From: Chitinophagales bacterium
GTDB lineage: Bacteria > Bacteroidota > Bacteroidia > Chitinophagales > BACL12
NCBI GenBank assembly: GCA_019694895.1
Contig: JAIBBA010000005.1
Span: 1-52,547, forward strand
Direction of reading: 5' to 3'
Length of the DNA stretch: 52,547 nucleotides
The position numbers were made by a program, and so were the translations under genes. Under the pieces are notes generated by a model, which was not told the DNA's origin, ran no database searches, and worked only from the letters and a program-made list of their open reading frames with translations. Numbering within the stretch: the stretch's first letter is position 1; each line of letters opens with the position of its first letter. Shown here piece after piece: positions 33,472 through 43,005 of this stretch.

Positions 33472-34950
33472 TCAAAGCTTTAGGAATTTACCTGCATAAT
33501 TCAAGTTATCATGTTTTACAAAAACAACATACATACCTGAAGCTAGATCACTAATATTAATAACAGGATTGTCTGCAGGGCCGCGACCTACAAGTGAACC
33601 ATATTGATTGTAAACCTGATATGACTCATTTTCATTGCATGCTATTGGCAGGATAATTACATCAGATGTTGGGTTTGGGAGAAGTTGAATTTCAATTACA
33701 GCTTTATTCGATGCGCCAAATTGAGATGCGAAAATTTCACCTGAGGCGTGTCCTGAGAGAATTGAACCAACGAGCGTTTGAGTATAAACCCATCCGTAAA
33801 TATTTGCATAGGAAGAAATGAGTCCTATACCACTTGAAATAGAATAAGTTGTAGGTGAATATGCGTGCCGAGTACAATCCACAGTATCAACATAAGCTTG
33901 TGTTAAAGAATATTCTATGCATGTTGCATTTTCAAACCTTGTTGAATTGATATTATACCCGTCACTTGAACTAATATAATAGAATCCGTCTTCTAGGCCA
34001 TCAGTTAGTGTAGGGTGATTTCCTTCAAAAGCGCCATAATGGTATGAACTGTTATAACCCTCAAATAATGCTTGAACCACACTTCTGCTAAATAGATTTC
34101 GTCCGGGATAAATATCATTTCTAATGAAATTAACTACAATTGAGTCAGGATATTTGTCGACAGATGTGATTTTATCTACGAAGTAATCTACATCATTTAC
34201 ACCATGGCTGGATATGATTGTGCTTGAGCTATATACTAATATGTCATCCGGCTGCAATTGAATATAATCCGACCATTTCGGAATGGTTAAGCCCAGGGTG
34301 TCATCAGTTTGAATAAATCCAACCAAGTCTTTCATCAGCAGACAATCAGGACAGAACACGCCATTCACGAGCCTGCCAAAATTCGGAAATGAAAGCAGTC
34401 CATGGTTCTTTGACAAGGTAAAAACATTGCCTTCGAATATCGTTCCTTCCTCAGGCTCCGGAGAAACTCCAATTGAATAATAGCGAACGCTGTCAAAATC
34501 TCCAAGTACATTAATATAGTCGATTGAATCAAATGTAACTGTCAATTCATCATATAATGAAGCGGGATTTACGATGGGGACAGCCCAAAAATCACCTAAC
34601 CCAATGTCAGTATTAAAATAAAATCCGTTTGTCGAATCAATGTTATTGTAAATCAGATATTCATTTCCGTTACCTGTGAAATATATTTTATTGCCTTTAT
34701 ATGGAATGCTTGCATTAAGAAGATCGTAACAATGTTGCCATGATGATTTAGGAGCTTTAGCATTGCAAAAATAGATAGTATTTAATCCGTCAAAGTTGAT
34801 TGAGTCGTTACATAATACCGAGAATCTGGTGGTTGATCTCTCCAGATATGAAAGTTTAGCGCCATATGGAAATAAATCCCAGTTTTGAGCTTTACCACTA
34901 TTAGTTGTGACGATAATTGATAGTAGTATGGTATACAACCTCGTTTTCAT
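33472..34950 (-). CDS. T9SS-sorted secreted protein, hypothetical (paralog of 30827-32326)
   Basis: With ATG 34950 the protein has 492 residues; an in-frame TTG 6 nt upstream is also possible. A signal peptide (MKTRLYTILLSIIVTTNSGKA) leads and a type A sorting domain ends the protein (LLPNPTSDVIILPIA ... YAGKFLKL). The internal region contains the recurring LSKNHGLLSFPNFG and GDFWAVPIV segments that resemble ISKFHGLTEFFNF and GDYWTVYKW of the protein encoded at 30827-32326. Both are beta-rich with many aromatics. Function unknown. It faces the 3' end of murB with a 22-nt gap. Confidence 0.75.
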   Translation of the reverse strand: MKTRLYTILLSIIVTTNSGKAQNWDLFPYGAKLSYLERSTTRFSVLCNDSINFDGLNTIYFCNAKAPKSSWQHCYDLLNASIPYKGNKIYFTGNGNEYLIYNNIDSTNGFYFNTDIGLGDFWAVPIVNPASLYDELTVTFDSIDYINVLGDFDSVRYYSIGVSPEPEEGTIFEGNVFTLSKNHGLLSFPNFGRLVNGVFCPDCLLMKDLVGFIQTDDTLGLTIPKWSDYIQLQPDDILVYSSSTIISSHGVNDVDYFVDKITSVDKYPDSIVVNFIRNDIYPGRNLFSRSVVQALFEGYNSSYHYGAFEGNHPTLTDGLEDGFYYISSSDGYNINSTRFENATCIEYSLTQAYVDTVDCTRHAYSPTTYSISSGIGLISSYANIYGWVYTQTLVGSILSGHASGEIFASQFGASNKAVIEIQLLPNPTSDVIILPIACNENESYQVYNQYGSLVGRGPADNPVINISDLASGMYVVFVKHDNLNYAGKFLKL

Positions 34951-35040
34951 AGACAAAATAAAGATAATTGATTATCCAAATTTATTGTCACATCTAGGTA
35001 AATAATACCTTAGACTGTCTATTCTCAATATTTAGCGCCT

Positions 35041-35116
35041 TAGCCTCTTCGCGTCTTTGCGTGACACTAGACACACCTGCTTACTTGCTAACCGGCAAAC
35101 TTGCTAACTCCGGCAA
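35041..35116. repeat. spacer repeats: CTTTGCG element and ACTTGCTAAC tandem copies
   Basis: TCTTCGCGTCTTTGCGTGAC (35047-35066) resembles a block near 43006-43040. Two tandem copies follow: ACTTGCTAACCGGCAA (35083-35098) and ACTTGCTAACTCCGGCAA (35099-35116), differing by a 2-base insertion. Confidence 0.65.
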
Positions 35117-35151
35117 AAATCTCAATGAGTATACCATTTCAATTTCACATC

Positions 35152-36042
35152 CTATTCTCTTTCCTCTCTCCTCTCTCCTCTCTCCTTCCTCATCAGTTCC
35201 ATCATATCCCAAAGCTGAGTTGGTAACTTATCAAGCATGTTAAACTCGCCGGCTCCTTTGAGCCATTCTGCGCCATCGATTACAACAACTTCACCTGTCA
35301 TGAAAGCAGCAAAATCAGATAGCAGATATGCTGCTAAATTTGCCAACTCCTGATGCTCTCCCAATCGACCAACGGCATTCTTTTTTGCCATATCAAAATC
35401 ATCTTCCATGCCAGGAGGTACCAATCTGCTCCATGCACCTTCAGTAGGAAATGGACCGGGAGCAATTGCATTTAGACGGATATGATATTTTCCCCATTCA
35501 ACTGCAAGTGATCTTGTTAGCGCAAGAACACCCGCCTTACCACATGCACTTGGAACTACATAGCCGCTTCCTGTCCATGAATATGTTGTAACAATATTTA
35601 ATACACTTGCCGAAAGTTTATTTTCTATCCAATATTTCCCGCATGCAAGTGTGCAATTATAGGTGCCTTTTAAAACGATGTCAACAACAGAATCAAAAGC
35701 GCGGTGACTTAATCGTTCTGTTGGTGAAATGAAATTGCCTGCAGCGTTATTTACCAGCATATCTACTTTGCCGCATTTCTCGATCGCTGATTGTAACATG
35801 TGTTCAACTGCATCATAATCCCGAACATCACAAACTATAGGAATACATGTGGATCCGGTAGCTGCTGATAATTCTTCTGCTGTTTTTGAAAGTACTTCAA
35901 TCTTTCTTGAAGTGATAATTACTGTTGCTCCTAATTCAAGGAAATACCTAGTCATGCTTTTTCCTAATCCGGTTCCTCCTCCGGTTACAATAATTACTTT
36001 GCTGGTAAAAGTTTGTGCAGGTAACATCGGTTGATTATACAT
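35152..36042 (-). CDS. SDR oxidoreductase, 2,4-dienoyl-CoA reductase-like
   Basis: A 296-residue short-chain dehydrogenase with NADP-binding TGGGTGLG at residues 20-27 and NNAAG at 98-102. The usual YxxxK is not present: instead Y154 lies 15 residues before K169, with the segment TTYSWTGSGYVVPSACGKAG. That spacing is that of mitochondrial 2,4-dienoyl-CoA reductase DECR1, and the following AVEWGKYHIRLNAIAPGPFPTEGA also matches that family, so it is probably a fatty-acid beta-oxidation enzyme for unsaturated chains. The last 13 residues (MRKERGERREERE) are encoded by a CTCTCTC-type tandem repeat and look like a recent extension. A thioesterase gene diverges 52 nt upstream. Confidence 0.82.
   Translation of the reverse strand: MYNQPMLPAQTFTSKVIIVTGGGTGLGKSMTRYFLELGATVIITSRKIEVLSKTAEELSAATGSTCIPIVCDVRDYDAVEHMLQSAIEKCGKVDMLVNNAAGNFISPTERLSHRAFDSVVDIVLKGTYNCTLACGKYWIENKLSASVLNIVTTYSWTGSGYVVPSACGKAGVLALTRSLAVEWGKYHIRLNAIAPGPFPTEGAWSRLVPPGMEDDFDMAKKNAVGRLGEHQELANLAAYLLSDFAAFMTGEVVVIDGAEWLKGAGEFNMLDKLPTQLWDMMELMRKERGERREERE
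35163..35186. repeat. heptanucleotide repeat CCTCTCT x3 within coding end
   Basis: Three tandem copies of CCTCTCT (plus partial) lie at 35163-35186 near the stop codon of the SDR gene. Because the unit is 7 bases, a change in copy number shifts the reading frame and alters the C-terminus. Confidence 0.75.
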
Positions 36043-36082
36043 ATATTGATTTTTGTATAAAAATACTCATTCTGATAATACA

Positions 36083-36090
36083 TACCTTTG
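36083..36090 (+). promoter_or_regulatory. -7 box abutting the thioesterase start
   Basis: TACCTTTG ends 4 bases before ATG 36095, an exact TAnnTTTG match. No -33 TTG is at the right distance (a TTTG lies 27 bases upstream). Confidence 0.5.
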
Positions 36091-36094
36091 TGCC

Positions 36095-36493
36095 ATGGCA
36101 ACCTTCTCCCACCAAATCAAAGTCCGCGGCTTCCATTGCGATATGTTTCAACATGTGAATAATGCCCGATATCTCGAATTTCTTGAGGAAACACGCTGGG
36201 AATGGCTGAATCGAATGACAAGCTTCGAATTCTTTGAGAAACACCAAATGAGCTTTGTTGTGGTGAGTATCACTATCCATTATCGCTGGCCGTCTTTACT
36301 CAACGATGTGTTAAATATTACGGTGGAAACGAATCATATTGGCAATCGCAGCGCTTCTGTAAAACAGGTGATTACTCGCGATGGCGATAGCAAGCTGATA
36401 GCAGAAGCGGAGGTCACCTTTGCCATGATCGATAACCGTACAGGCAAGTCAGTGCCCATCTCGGATGAACTCAAAGCTTTTTTTGAAAATTGA
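36095..36493 (+). CDS. acyl-CoA thioesterase, 4HBT hotdog family (YbgC-like)
   Basis: The ATG at 36095 gives a 132-residue hotdog-fold protein with the 4-hydroxybenzoyl-CoA thioesterase signature DMFQHVNNARYLEFLEE (D16, H20, N22). The fold and length match YbgC/FadM-type thioesterases that hydrolyse acyl-CoA; the chain length preference is not readable. Pairing with a divergent dienoyl-CoA reductase-like gene suggests fatty-acid metabolism. The in-frame upstream ATG at 36053 is less likely because the -7 box overlaps it. It converges with the aminotransferase gene after 20 nt. Confidence 0.88.
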   Translation: MATFSHQIKVRGFHCDMFQHVNNARYLEFLEETRWEWLNRMTSFEFFEKHQMSFVVVSITIHYRWPSLLNDVLNITVETNHIGNRSASVKQVITRDGDSKLIAEAEVTFAMIDNRTGKSVPISDELKAFFEN

Positions 36494-36512
36494 TGGCTAC
36501 TTCGCGCAGCAA

Positions 36513-37802
36513 TTATTGCAGTTGCGATAGGGCTTTTTCTAAACTAGCCATGCTATCATCCACATCCTGCAAACTACAAGTTCCTACACTTAATCGGAAC
36601 CAAGGACTCTCTTTTTCTGAACCAAATGCATAAAACGGAACTAAGGCAATCTTAGCCTCATTCAAAAGGAAGGATGCAACATCTGCCATATTTTGAATCA
36701 CCGTTCCATCAGCCTTCCTCTTGCCGCGGAGATCACATCTTACCGTCAGATAAATGGCACTTTGCGGAGAAATACAATCTACTGCATAACCCTTGTTTTT
36801 CAATGCCGTAAAATGATGATAAAATCCATCAAGTCGCTGCTGCACCTGCGATTTGAATTGCATCAAAAAGCTATCAACTGCAGCATCATTGGTAAGAAAG
36901 TGTGCACTCGCTACCTGCTCAGCCTTTGGCGCCCAAGCTCCGATATGACTTAGAATACTCCTCATTTTATCAATAATGGCTTTCGGCCCGAAACTCCATC
37001 CTACACGCACGCCTGTTGCCGAAAATGCTTTGCTGATACCGTCGATATAAATGACATAATCACGCAATTCCGGACGAAGCGATACAGGATCGAAGTGCTC
37101 AGTGTCGCCAAAAGTTAATGTCCAATACAATTGGTCGTATAAAATGTATAGTGGTTTCGCATCTGCCGGACGTCGGGCATTCTCTGCCAACACTAAATCA
37201 CAGATTTCTTCAAGTGCTTGTTTCGAAAATGCTGTTCCCGTCGGATTCAAAGGTGAACATAAAGCAATCAAAGTGGCATCTTGCACATGCGGAGCAATTT
37301 CTTCCGCTGTAGGCATGAAATTATTTTCCGGCCTCGTAGCAACTTCAACTTTTACACAATTACTTAAATGCGTGTAGTGATTATTATTCCAACTAGGTAC
37401 CGGATAAATTACTTTGTCACCGGCATCCAATAAGGTAATATAGGTAGCGTAAATCAATGGTCGGCCACCACCTGCAATTAAATATTCATCGGGTGAATAG
37501 GAGAGACCAAGATGTTTTTCGACAAAATACTGCGCCGCTTTTCTTAAAATATCAATACCATTGGCAGCTGGATAATTTGTTTCATTGTTTTGATAGGCAG
37601 CAATAATACCTTTTTCTAATTCTGCAGGTATTGGAAATATTTTAGGGTCGAAGTCTCCAATGGTAAGATTATAAATCTTTTCACCTTTTTTGATTCTATC
37701 GTTGACCTCGCCGGCAAGCTTAATGATCTCTGATCCGATCAGATTATCGGCCATATGCGACACCTTAAGCGTGCGTTGTGTGGATGTTATACCATTGCCC
37801 AT
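36513..37802 (-). CDS. PLP-dependent class I/II aminotransferase
   Basis: A 429-residue fold-type I aminotransferase of the aspartate aminotransferase family. Visible motifs are SPLNPTGTAFSKQALEEI (near residues 183-200), YDQLY with the PLP-binding Tyr/Asp region, the Schiff-base lysine in DGISKAFSATGVRVGW, and the C-terminal PWFRLSVGTCSLQD. The substrate cannot be read; aspartate or aromatic amino acids are the usual choices. Starts at 37802 or 37754 are both possible, the latter giving MADNLIGSEIIKLAGEVN. It stands alone on the minus strand, next to the selD gene (143-nt gap). Confidence 0.88.
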   Translation of the reverse strand: MGNGITSTQRTLKVSHMADNLIGSEIIKLAGEVNDRIKKGEKIYNLTIGDFDPKIFPIPAELEKGIIAAYQNNETNYPAANGIDILRKAAQYFVEKHLGLSYSPDEYLIAGGGRPLIYATYITLLDAGDKVIYPVPSWNNNHYTHLSNCVKVEVATRPENNFMPTAEEIAPHVQDATLIALCSPLNPTGTAFSKQALEEICDLVLAENARRPADAKPLYILYDQLYWTLTFGDTEHFDPVSLRPELRDYVIYIDGISKAFSATGVRVGWSFGPKAIIDKMRSILSHIGAWAPKAEQVASAHFLTNDAAVDSFLMQFKSQVQQRLDGFYHHFTALKNKGYAVDCISPQSAIYLTVRCDLRGKRKADGTVIQNMADVASFLLNEAKIALVPFYAFGSEKESPWFRLSVGTCSLQDVDDSMASLEKALSQLQ

Positions 37803-37945
37803 AGCTGCAAATTACGTTAATTTTTTTCGTAAAACTATCATGCCAAAATAGCTTTGAAAATGACAATATATGCCACTTTCCGCCAAATAAAGCCTGTAAA
37901 GCCTTTTAGCTGTGGAGAAGCTGTGTATTGAGGCCGAAAACGCTT

Positions 37946-38995
37946 TCAGGAAACGTATACCAGATGCTCTTTTGGTGCTACCAGCTTGCCAAAAGATGTC
38001 AATTGGAGGCCAAGTGTAGCTGCATAAGACATAAATGCCGACTCGAATCCGGCTGTAACCGCCACCAATAAGCCTCCGCTGGTTTGCGGATCGCAGAGTA
38101 TCGCTTTTTGCGTGTCGGTCAGCGGTGCAATTTTATGTCCATAGCTGGCGAAATTTCGGTTGGTGCCTCCCGGAATTGATTTTTGTGATAAATAATGATC
38201 TAAAATGCTCCTGTCAATGGTTGGTACCTTGTCAAACACAATTTCTGCACTCACACTACTGCCTTCGCACATTTCGGTGAGATGTCCTAGCAATCCGAAT
38301 CCGGTTACGTCGGTCATAGCCTCTATATATTCCAATTTACCAAATGCCGCTCCCGGCTTGTTTAATTGCATCATGCTATCCGGTGCAATATCAGCATGCT
38401 CCGGTAGTAAAAGATCCTTTTTTTGAGCTGTGGTTAATATACCGACGCCTAATTTTTTTGTCAGAAATAAACTACATCCTTCCGAAGCACCTGCGTTCGT
38501 TTTTAATTGCTTTAAGTCAACAAGCCCACTCACCGCCAATCCGAACACGGGCTCCGGACAATCAATACTATGTCCGCCTGCAAGCGGAATACCTGCCTCT
38601 GCACAAGCCTGACGCGCGCCATCGAGAACAAGTCCTGCATAACGCGGATCTACCTTGTCAATCGGCCATCCCAATATTGCAATTGCCATAAGGGGTGTTC
38701 CTCCCATGGCATAGACATCGCTGATAGCATTTACACTGGCAATTTTGCCGAATTTAATAGGGTCGTCAACAATCGGCATAAAAAAATCGGTAGTGCTAAC
38801 TAGTCCCGTCCCGTTGCCAAGATCATAAACGGCAGCATCATCCTTAGTTTCATTGCCAACAATCAAACCGGGAAATACTTGTTGCTTGCCTACAGATTGT
38901 AATATTTCATCTAATATTTTTGGAGATATTTTACATCCGCAACCGGCACCATGCGAATATTGTGTTAATTTGATTGGAGGTAATGATGTTGACAT
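37946..38995 (-). CDS. selD: selenide, water dikinase (selenophosphate synthetase)
   Basis: The 349-residue enzyme makes selenophosphate from selenide and ATP. The N-terminal [10 protein letters not shown] places C19 and K22 in the positions of catalytic C17 and K20 of E. coli SelD; the position is Cys, so no selenocysteine is needed. The remaining PurM-like fold motifs are present ([44 protein letters not shown]). It lies 12 nt downstream of mnmH on the same strand, so the pair forms an operon for selenium incorporation into tRNA. No SelA or SelB is seen in this window. Confidence 0.95.
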   Translation of the reverse strand: MSTSLPPIKLTQYSHGAGCGCKISPKILDEILQSVGKQQVFPGLIVGNETKDDAAVYDLGNGTGLVSTTDFFMPIVDDPIKFGKIASVNAISDVYAMGGTPLMAIAILGWPIDKVDPRYAGLVLDGARQACAEAGIPLAGGHSIDCPEPVFGLAVSGLVDLKQLKTNAGASEGCSLFLTKKLGVGILTTAQKKDLLLPEHADIAPDSMMQLNKPGAAFGKLEYIEAMTDVTGFGLLGHLTEMCEGSSVSAEIVFDKVPTIDRSILDHYLSQKSIPGGTNRNFASYGHKIAPLTDTQKAILCDPQTSGGLLVAVTAGFESAFMSYAATLGLQLTSFGKLVAPKEHLVYVS

Positions 38996-39007
38996 ATGGT
39001 ATTATTC

Positions 39008-40054
39008 TTAAGATTTTGTTGAAATATTTTTTTCGGTGATGGCATTCCTGCACACATGATCAATTAATTGTTGTGCATTAATTTCAGGATTAATTGTTGA
39101 CATTTCGATGTTATGTATTTCCTGATGTGCACGTTGTGTTAATCCATAGGCATATGCTTTATCATAATAACCTAAAACAATTTCCGTAGCTTTGAAAAGA
39201 TCACCTCGCTCAAAGCATTCAACCGCTGCTTTCGCATGCTGTCCGCCCAATCGTTTGGTGATTTTTTTTACGGCACCAATTAATTGCTCGGCAGGAAATT
39301 GACCATAAGCATGAATGAGAAATTGTATGCGTTCATGAATTGGCACATCGCAAAAAAATACAGGTGCATTGCGCATTTGTTGCCATAGTGCTTCGGGGAT
39401 AAATACCGAACCTATCAAATGACTCTCATCTTCTATCCATATCGGTTTGCTGAGGTCGAAGTTTCTGATACTTTCGAACAGTAAATTCTCAAACATTTCG
39501 GTGCTCGGCTGAGGCTCTTCTCCAAGATCACCAAAGGCACTTCCTTTGTGATGCGCCAAATGTTCAAGATCTGCAACCTGCTCTCCGGCATTGCGCAGTG
39601 CTTGCAAAATTTTTGTTTTTCCCGAACCCGTCCTTCCACCAAGTATATATACAGTCAACTGAGATGAAAATAAAGCATGTACAGCTCCGCGATATGATTT
39701 GTAGCCTCCCTTTAACACTTTGGTCTGAAACCCTGCGAAATCAAATAAGGTAGCCATGCTTTGACTCCTCATGCCGCCACGCCAACAATGTACCGCTATC
39801 GCATTATCTTTTGCCAACGCACTTGCCTCATGAATAAACTTGTCGAGTTTTGGACCCGTAATAGATAAACCCTTTCTGATTGCAGCTTGTCTTCCCTCAT
39901 GTTTATATAAAATACCCACCTGGGCACGTTCCGAGTTGTCAAATAAGGGAATGTTCACCGCTCCCGGAATATGACCTGTGGCAAACTCTCCCGGACTGCG
40001 AACATCCACCAATGGGAGGCTTCCCGCATCCGATAAATACGCTGATATGGTCAT
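39008..40054 (-). CDS. mnmH: tRNA 2-selenouridine synthase
   Basis: With the ATG at 40054 (a TTG 12 nt upstream is possible) the protein has 348 residues: an N-terminal rhodanese domain (LVDVRSPGEFATGHIPGAVN) with catalytic Cys at C90 in HCWRGGMRS, and a C-terminal P-loop domain (GGRTGSGKT at 139-147). This is the SelU/MnmH arrangement that replaces sulfur by selenium at the wobble uridine of tRNA-Lys, -Glu and -Gln using selenophosphate. selD follows 12 nt downstream. Divergent from the thioredoxin-like gene with a 47-nt gap. Confidence 0.95.
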   Translation of the reverse strand: MTISAYLSDAGSLPLVDVRSPGEFATGHIPGAVNIPLFDNSERAQVGILYKHEGRQAAIRKGLSITGPKLDKFIHEASALAKDNAIAVHCWRGGMRSQSMATLFDFAGFQTKVLKGGYKSYRGAVHALFSSQLTVYILGGRTGSGKTKILQALRNAGEQVADLEHLAHHKGSAFGDLGEEPQPSTEMFENLLFESIRNFDLSKPIWIEDESHLIGSVFIPEALWQQMRNAPVFFCDVPIHERIQFLIHAYGQFPAEQLIGAVKKITKRLGGQHAKAAVECFERGDLFKATEIVLGYYDKAYAYGLTQRAHQEIHNIEMSTINPEINAQQLIDHVCRNAITEKNISTKS

Positions 40055-40101
40055 TTCCTTAAACAAGGTGTAGCTTTGGTGTAAAATTATAAAACTTGAA
40101 C

Positions 40102-41349
40102 ATGCTTAATGCTATAGGTAAAAGCTTCATTGCCCTGTTGTTGATCGCTTCACTGCATGCGCAGGCTCAAATGCCCATCAGTACAGAAACATACCATGCA
40201 ACTCTGGACATGCAGGGGCAGCAACTCGGATTTCAATTAGAACTCGAAATTACGGCTAATTCAAGTGAAGCATATGCCCCGTTAAATTTTACTTTAGTAA
40301 ATGGTGTTGAGCAAATTGCCGGTGAAGTGATCAAAAGGAACGATTCTTTTGTATGTATCATGCCGGTGTTTAATACGGAAATTGTATTTGTTGGCGACAA
40401 TCATTTACAAGAAATCCATGGCAGATGGTATGATCATTCAAGACAGGGAAATTATTTTCTTCCGTTTAAGGCCACGCAAATTTCACAGGATGAAAAGCGG
40501 TACAGATATTTCAAACAACTTACTGCCCCGAAAGCAAATATCAGCGGAACCTTTGCTGTAGCATTTAATGATGGCGAATCTACCGATAACACTGTTGGTA
40601 TTTTCGAACAGAAAAATAATTATCTGACAGGCACATTTCTAACCACTACCGGCGATTATCGTTTTCTGGAAGGGGAGGTGAGTGGCGATAAGTTTTATCT
40701 CTCTGCATTCGATGGCTCACATGCCTTTATTTTTCAGGGGAAAATAATTTCCAACGATAGTATTATTGGTGTATTCTATAGCGGAATTCACTATCTCTCC
40801 TTATTCAATGGTAAACGCGATGCTAATGCCAAATTACCTGATGAAAGCAAACTCACCTTTTTAAAACCCGGATATGATAAAATCAGCTTCTCTTTCCCTG
40901 ATGAAAATGGTAAAATGGTAAGCCTTGATGATGCTAAATTTTCTAACAAAGCTGTTATTGTCACCATCACAGGTTCATGGTGTCCAAATTGTATGGATGA
41001 ATCAAGTTATTTGAGTGAGGTGGAAGATAAATATAAGAAGCAGGGATTAGAAATTATTGCACTGAGTTTCGAGCGAAAAACAGATCCGGAAACATTTGCA
41101 TGGAGCATCAATAAAGTGCGCACACATTTTGGAACAGATTTCACATATCTCAATGCCGGTTTGCCCAAAACTGCCGGGGATGCATTGCCAATGCTCAATA
41201 AAGTGATGGGCTTTCCTACCATGATACTGCTCGATCGCAATCATCAGGTAGTTGCCATACATACGGGTTTCAGCGGACCGGCTACAGGTAAACTATTCCT
41301 CGATTTTCAAACGAAATTTGAAGAAGAACTAAGTAGGGCATTGAAATGA
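40102..41349 (+). CDS. TlpA-like thioredoxin-fold exported protein
   Basis: Starting at ATG 40102 the protein has 415 residues: a signal peptide (MLNAIGKSFIALLLIASLHAQA), an N-terminal beta-rich region of about 240 residues with no family I recognise, and a C-terminal AhpC/TSA-thioredoxin domain. The redox motif is WCPNC (C294, C297) in GSWCPNCMDE, with cis-Pro in GFPTMILLD. The two-part build (unknown sandwich plus thioredoxin) is common for Bacteroidota TlpA/ResA-like reductases that act on periplasmic thiols. It is divergent from mnmH. A start at TTG 40096 is less likely. Confidence 0.87.
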   Translation: MLNAIGKSFIALLLIASLHAQAQMPISTETYHATLDMQGQQLGFQLELEITANSSEAYAPLNFTLVNGVEQIAGEVIKRNDSFVCIMPVFNTEIVFVGDNHLQEIHGRWYDHSRQGNYFLPFKATQISQDEKRYRYFKQLTAPKANISGTFAVAFNDGESTDNTVGIFEQKNNYLTGTFLTTTGDYRFLEGEVSGDKFYLSAFDGSHAFIFQGKIISNDSIIGVFYSGIHYLSLFNGKRDANAKLPDESKLTFLKPGYDKISFSFPDENGKMVSLDDAKFSNKAVIVTITGSWCPNCMDESSYLSEVEDKYKKQGLEIIALSFERKTDPETFAWSINKVRTHFGTDFTYLNAGLPKTAGDALPMLNKVMGFPTMILLDRNHQVVAIHTGFSGPATGKLFLDFQTKFEEELSRALK

Positions 41350-41508
41350 AACGTATAGTGATTGAATTAAATTAATGCACTTGTGTTTAATTCCGGGTGC
41401 GACCATATTGGTTACCTGCAATTAGCCTTGATTCGATAGCGATAAATTAAATTTCCCCTATATATACTAAAGCGCAGGGCAACTTCGTTATAGCCCAAAT
41501 CCACGAAA

Positions 41509-42981
41509 ATGAAGTATGCACTTTACCTGATGCTACTTATTTCAACGTTTTCTGCGACAGCTCAGGTTGAAATCACCAATATCTCGTTCGAGCACAATAG
41601 TGCTGATTTATCGTCTGATGACCTTTCTAAAATCAGTGAAATTGCCGGTCGGTTGAATGCATCACATGATAATGTGATATCTGTTACCATGGCCGGGTTT
41701 ACGGATACTACAGGAACGGTTGAATATAACGAGCAACTATCATGGCAACGCACAAAAAATGTAGAAAAAGCTTTGCATGATTTGTGGCCGGGGGAAGTAA
41801 CACTTGAATGGTATGGCGAGCGTAACGAAGGCAATGCCCATGCACAAACGCGTTCAGTAGATATTATTGTAAGCATAGAAACCCTTCCTCAAGTTGAAAT
41901 TCCCAAATCAAACGCCGAAAATTTTATTGAAGTATTTTCATCAGTGCAACAGAAGGCACAACAGTTTTATATACCAAGTAATGACTCCTCCATAATTATT
42001 GGTGATCAGGGAACAGTAATTGATATTCCTGCAAATAGTTTTGATATCCCTACCGCATATGCCGGTGCTAATGTAACCATAACACTAAAAGAATATTATT
42101 TACTCAGCGATATGCTGCTGGCAGGTTTTACTACGCAATGTGGCGATGATTTATTGCAGTCGGGTGGTATGATAGATGTTAATGCCTATGTTGCCGGAAA
42201 AAAGGTTGGGCTGAGGGATGGAAAGAAGTTACACATCAAATTTAATACCAAGCGTAAACTTGGCGAAATGGAATTATTTGCCGGTGAACGAAACGAAAAA
42301 GGTTTGGTTGTCTGGAAGCGGACTAAAACACCTATGACTGCCACTAACACCTATGAATTTATAAGCCTCCTCGCACCTGCTTATTTTAAGGAAGTTTCAG
42401 ACCTAAAAAGTTGTCCCTACTTTTTCTGTGGTTTGCGACAGCAATTTGGAATGAATACTACGAATTCGCAAAATCGCCGGACTTATGGAAAAATTGATTG
42501 GCCGGCATACAGAGCATATATCAGCGAAATGAAAAAGTCATTTGGCGTGAAATATATGACTGAATTAAGGAGGGCAATAGACGAACACAATAAGAAAGTT
42601 GGTGAAATAAACCAATATGTTGTAGAAACTTCTTCCCTCGGTTTGATGAATTGTGATAGGTTTATGAATTATCCTGTCGAACAACGAACAAAGGTAATTG
42701 CCGAATCCAGGCAGATTGATGGCGCAAGTGGCTTTCTTGCCTTCACAGCCTATCCTGCCATGTTATCTGTTAATTATTTCGAAGACGGAAATATTGGATT
42801 CTCAAATATCGGTCCTGATATGAATGCCACCTTAGTGCTCATCAGGAAAGATGGTGAAAAGTGGATGCTATCCATCCAAAATATTGTCACTGCTCGCGAC
42901 ACCCGGGTCACACCCGCCTTCGTTGAGGTTACCCCGGAAGAACTAAAGACCAAACTTAAAATGTTGGATGAAAATGGATAA
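41509..42981 (+). CDS. OmpA-like domain fused to a ZU5-like exported region, hypothetical
   Basis: A 490-residue exported protein (signal MKYALYLMLLISTFSATA) with an N-terminal OmpA-like peptidoglycan-binding domain at about residues 20-130, including N74-x2-LS-x2-R81-x3-V-x3-L89, the usual OmpA pattern. The middle GTVIDIPANSFDIP and ITLKEYYLLSDMLLAGFTTQ segments resemble ZU5-like domains common in Bacteroidota envelope proteins; that resemblance is recalled. The C-terminal 230 residues are unknown. It could anchor to the cell wall while presenting the C-terminal domain in the periplasm. A hairpin terminator follows. Confidence 0.68.
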   Translation: MKYALYLMLLISTFSATAQVEITNISFEHNSADLSSDDLSKISEIAGRLNASHDNVISVTMAGFTDTTGTVEYNEQLSWQRTKNVEKALHDLWPGEVTLEWYGERNEGNAHAQTRSVDIIVSIETLPQVEIPKSNAENFIEVFSSVQQKAQQFYIPSNDSSIIIGDQGTVIDIPANSFDIPTAYAGANVTITLKEYYLLSDMLLAGFTTQCGDDLLQSGGMIDVNAYVAGKKVGLRDGKKLHIKFNTKRKLGEMELFAGERNEKGLVVWKRTKTPMTATNTYEFISLLAPAYFKEVSDLKSCPYFFCGLRQQFGMNTTNSQNRRTYGKIDWPAYRAYISEMKKSFGVKYMTELRRAIDEHNKKVGEINQYVVETSSLGLMNCDRFMNYPVEQRTKVIAESRQIDGASGFLAFTAYPAMLSVNYFEDGNIGFSNIGPDMNATLVLIRKDGEKWMLSIQNIVTARDTRVTPAFVEVTPEELKTKLKMLDENG

Positions 42982-43005
42982 AACTTAAGCATTCCGGCAC
43001 CTATT

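Noticed and set aside
37946-38995. Selenocysteine-containing SelD
   Set aside because: The catalytic position is TGC/TGT Cys and no in-frame TGA is present.
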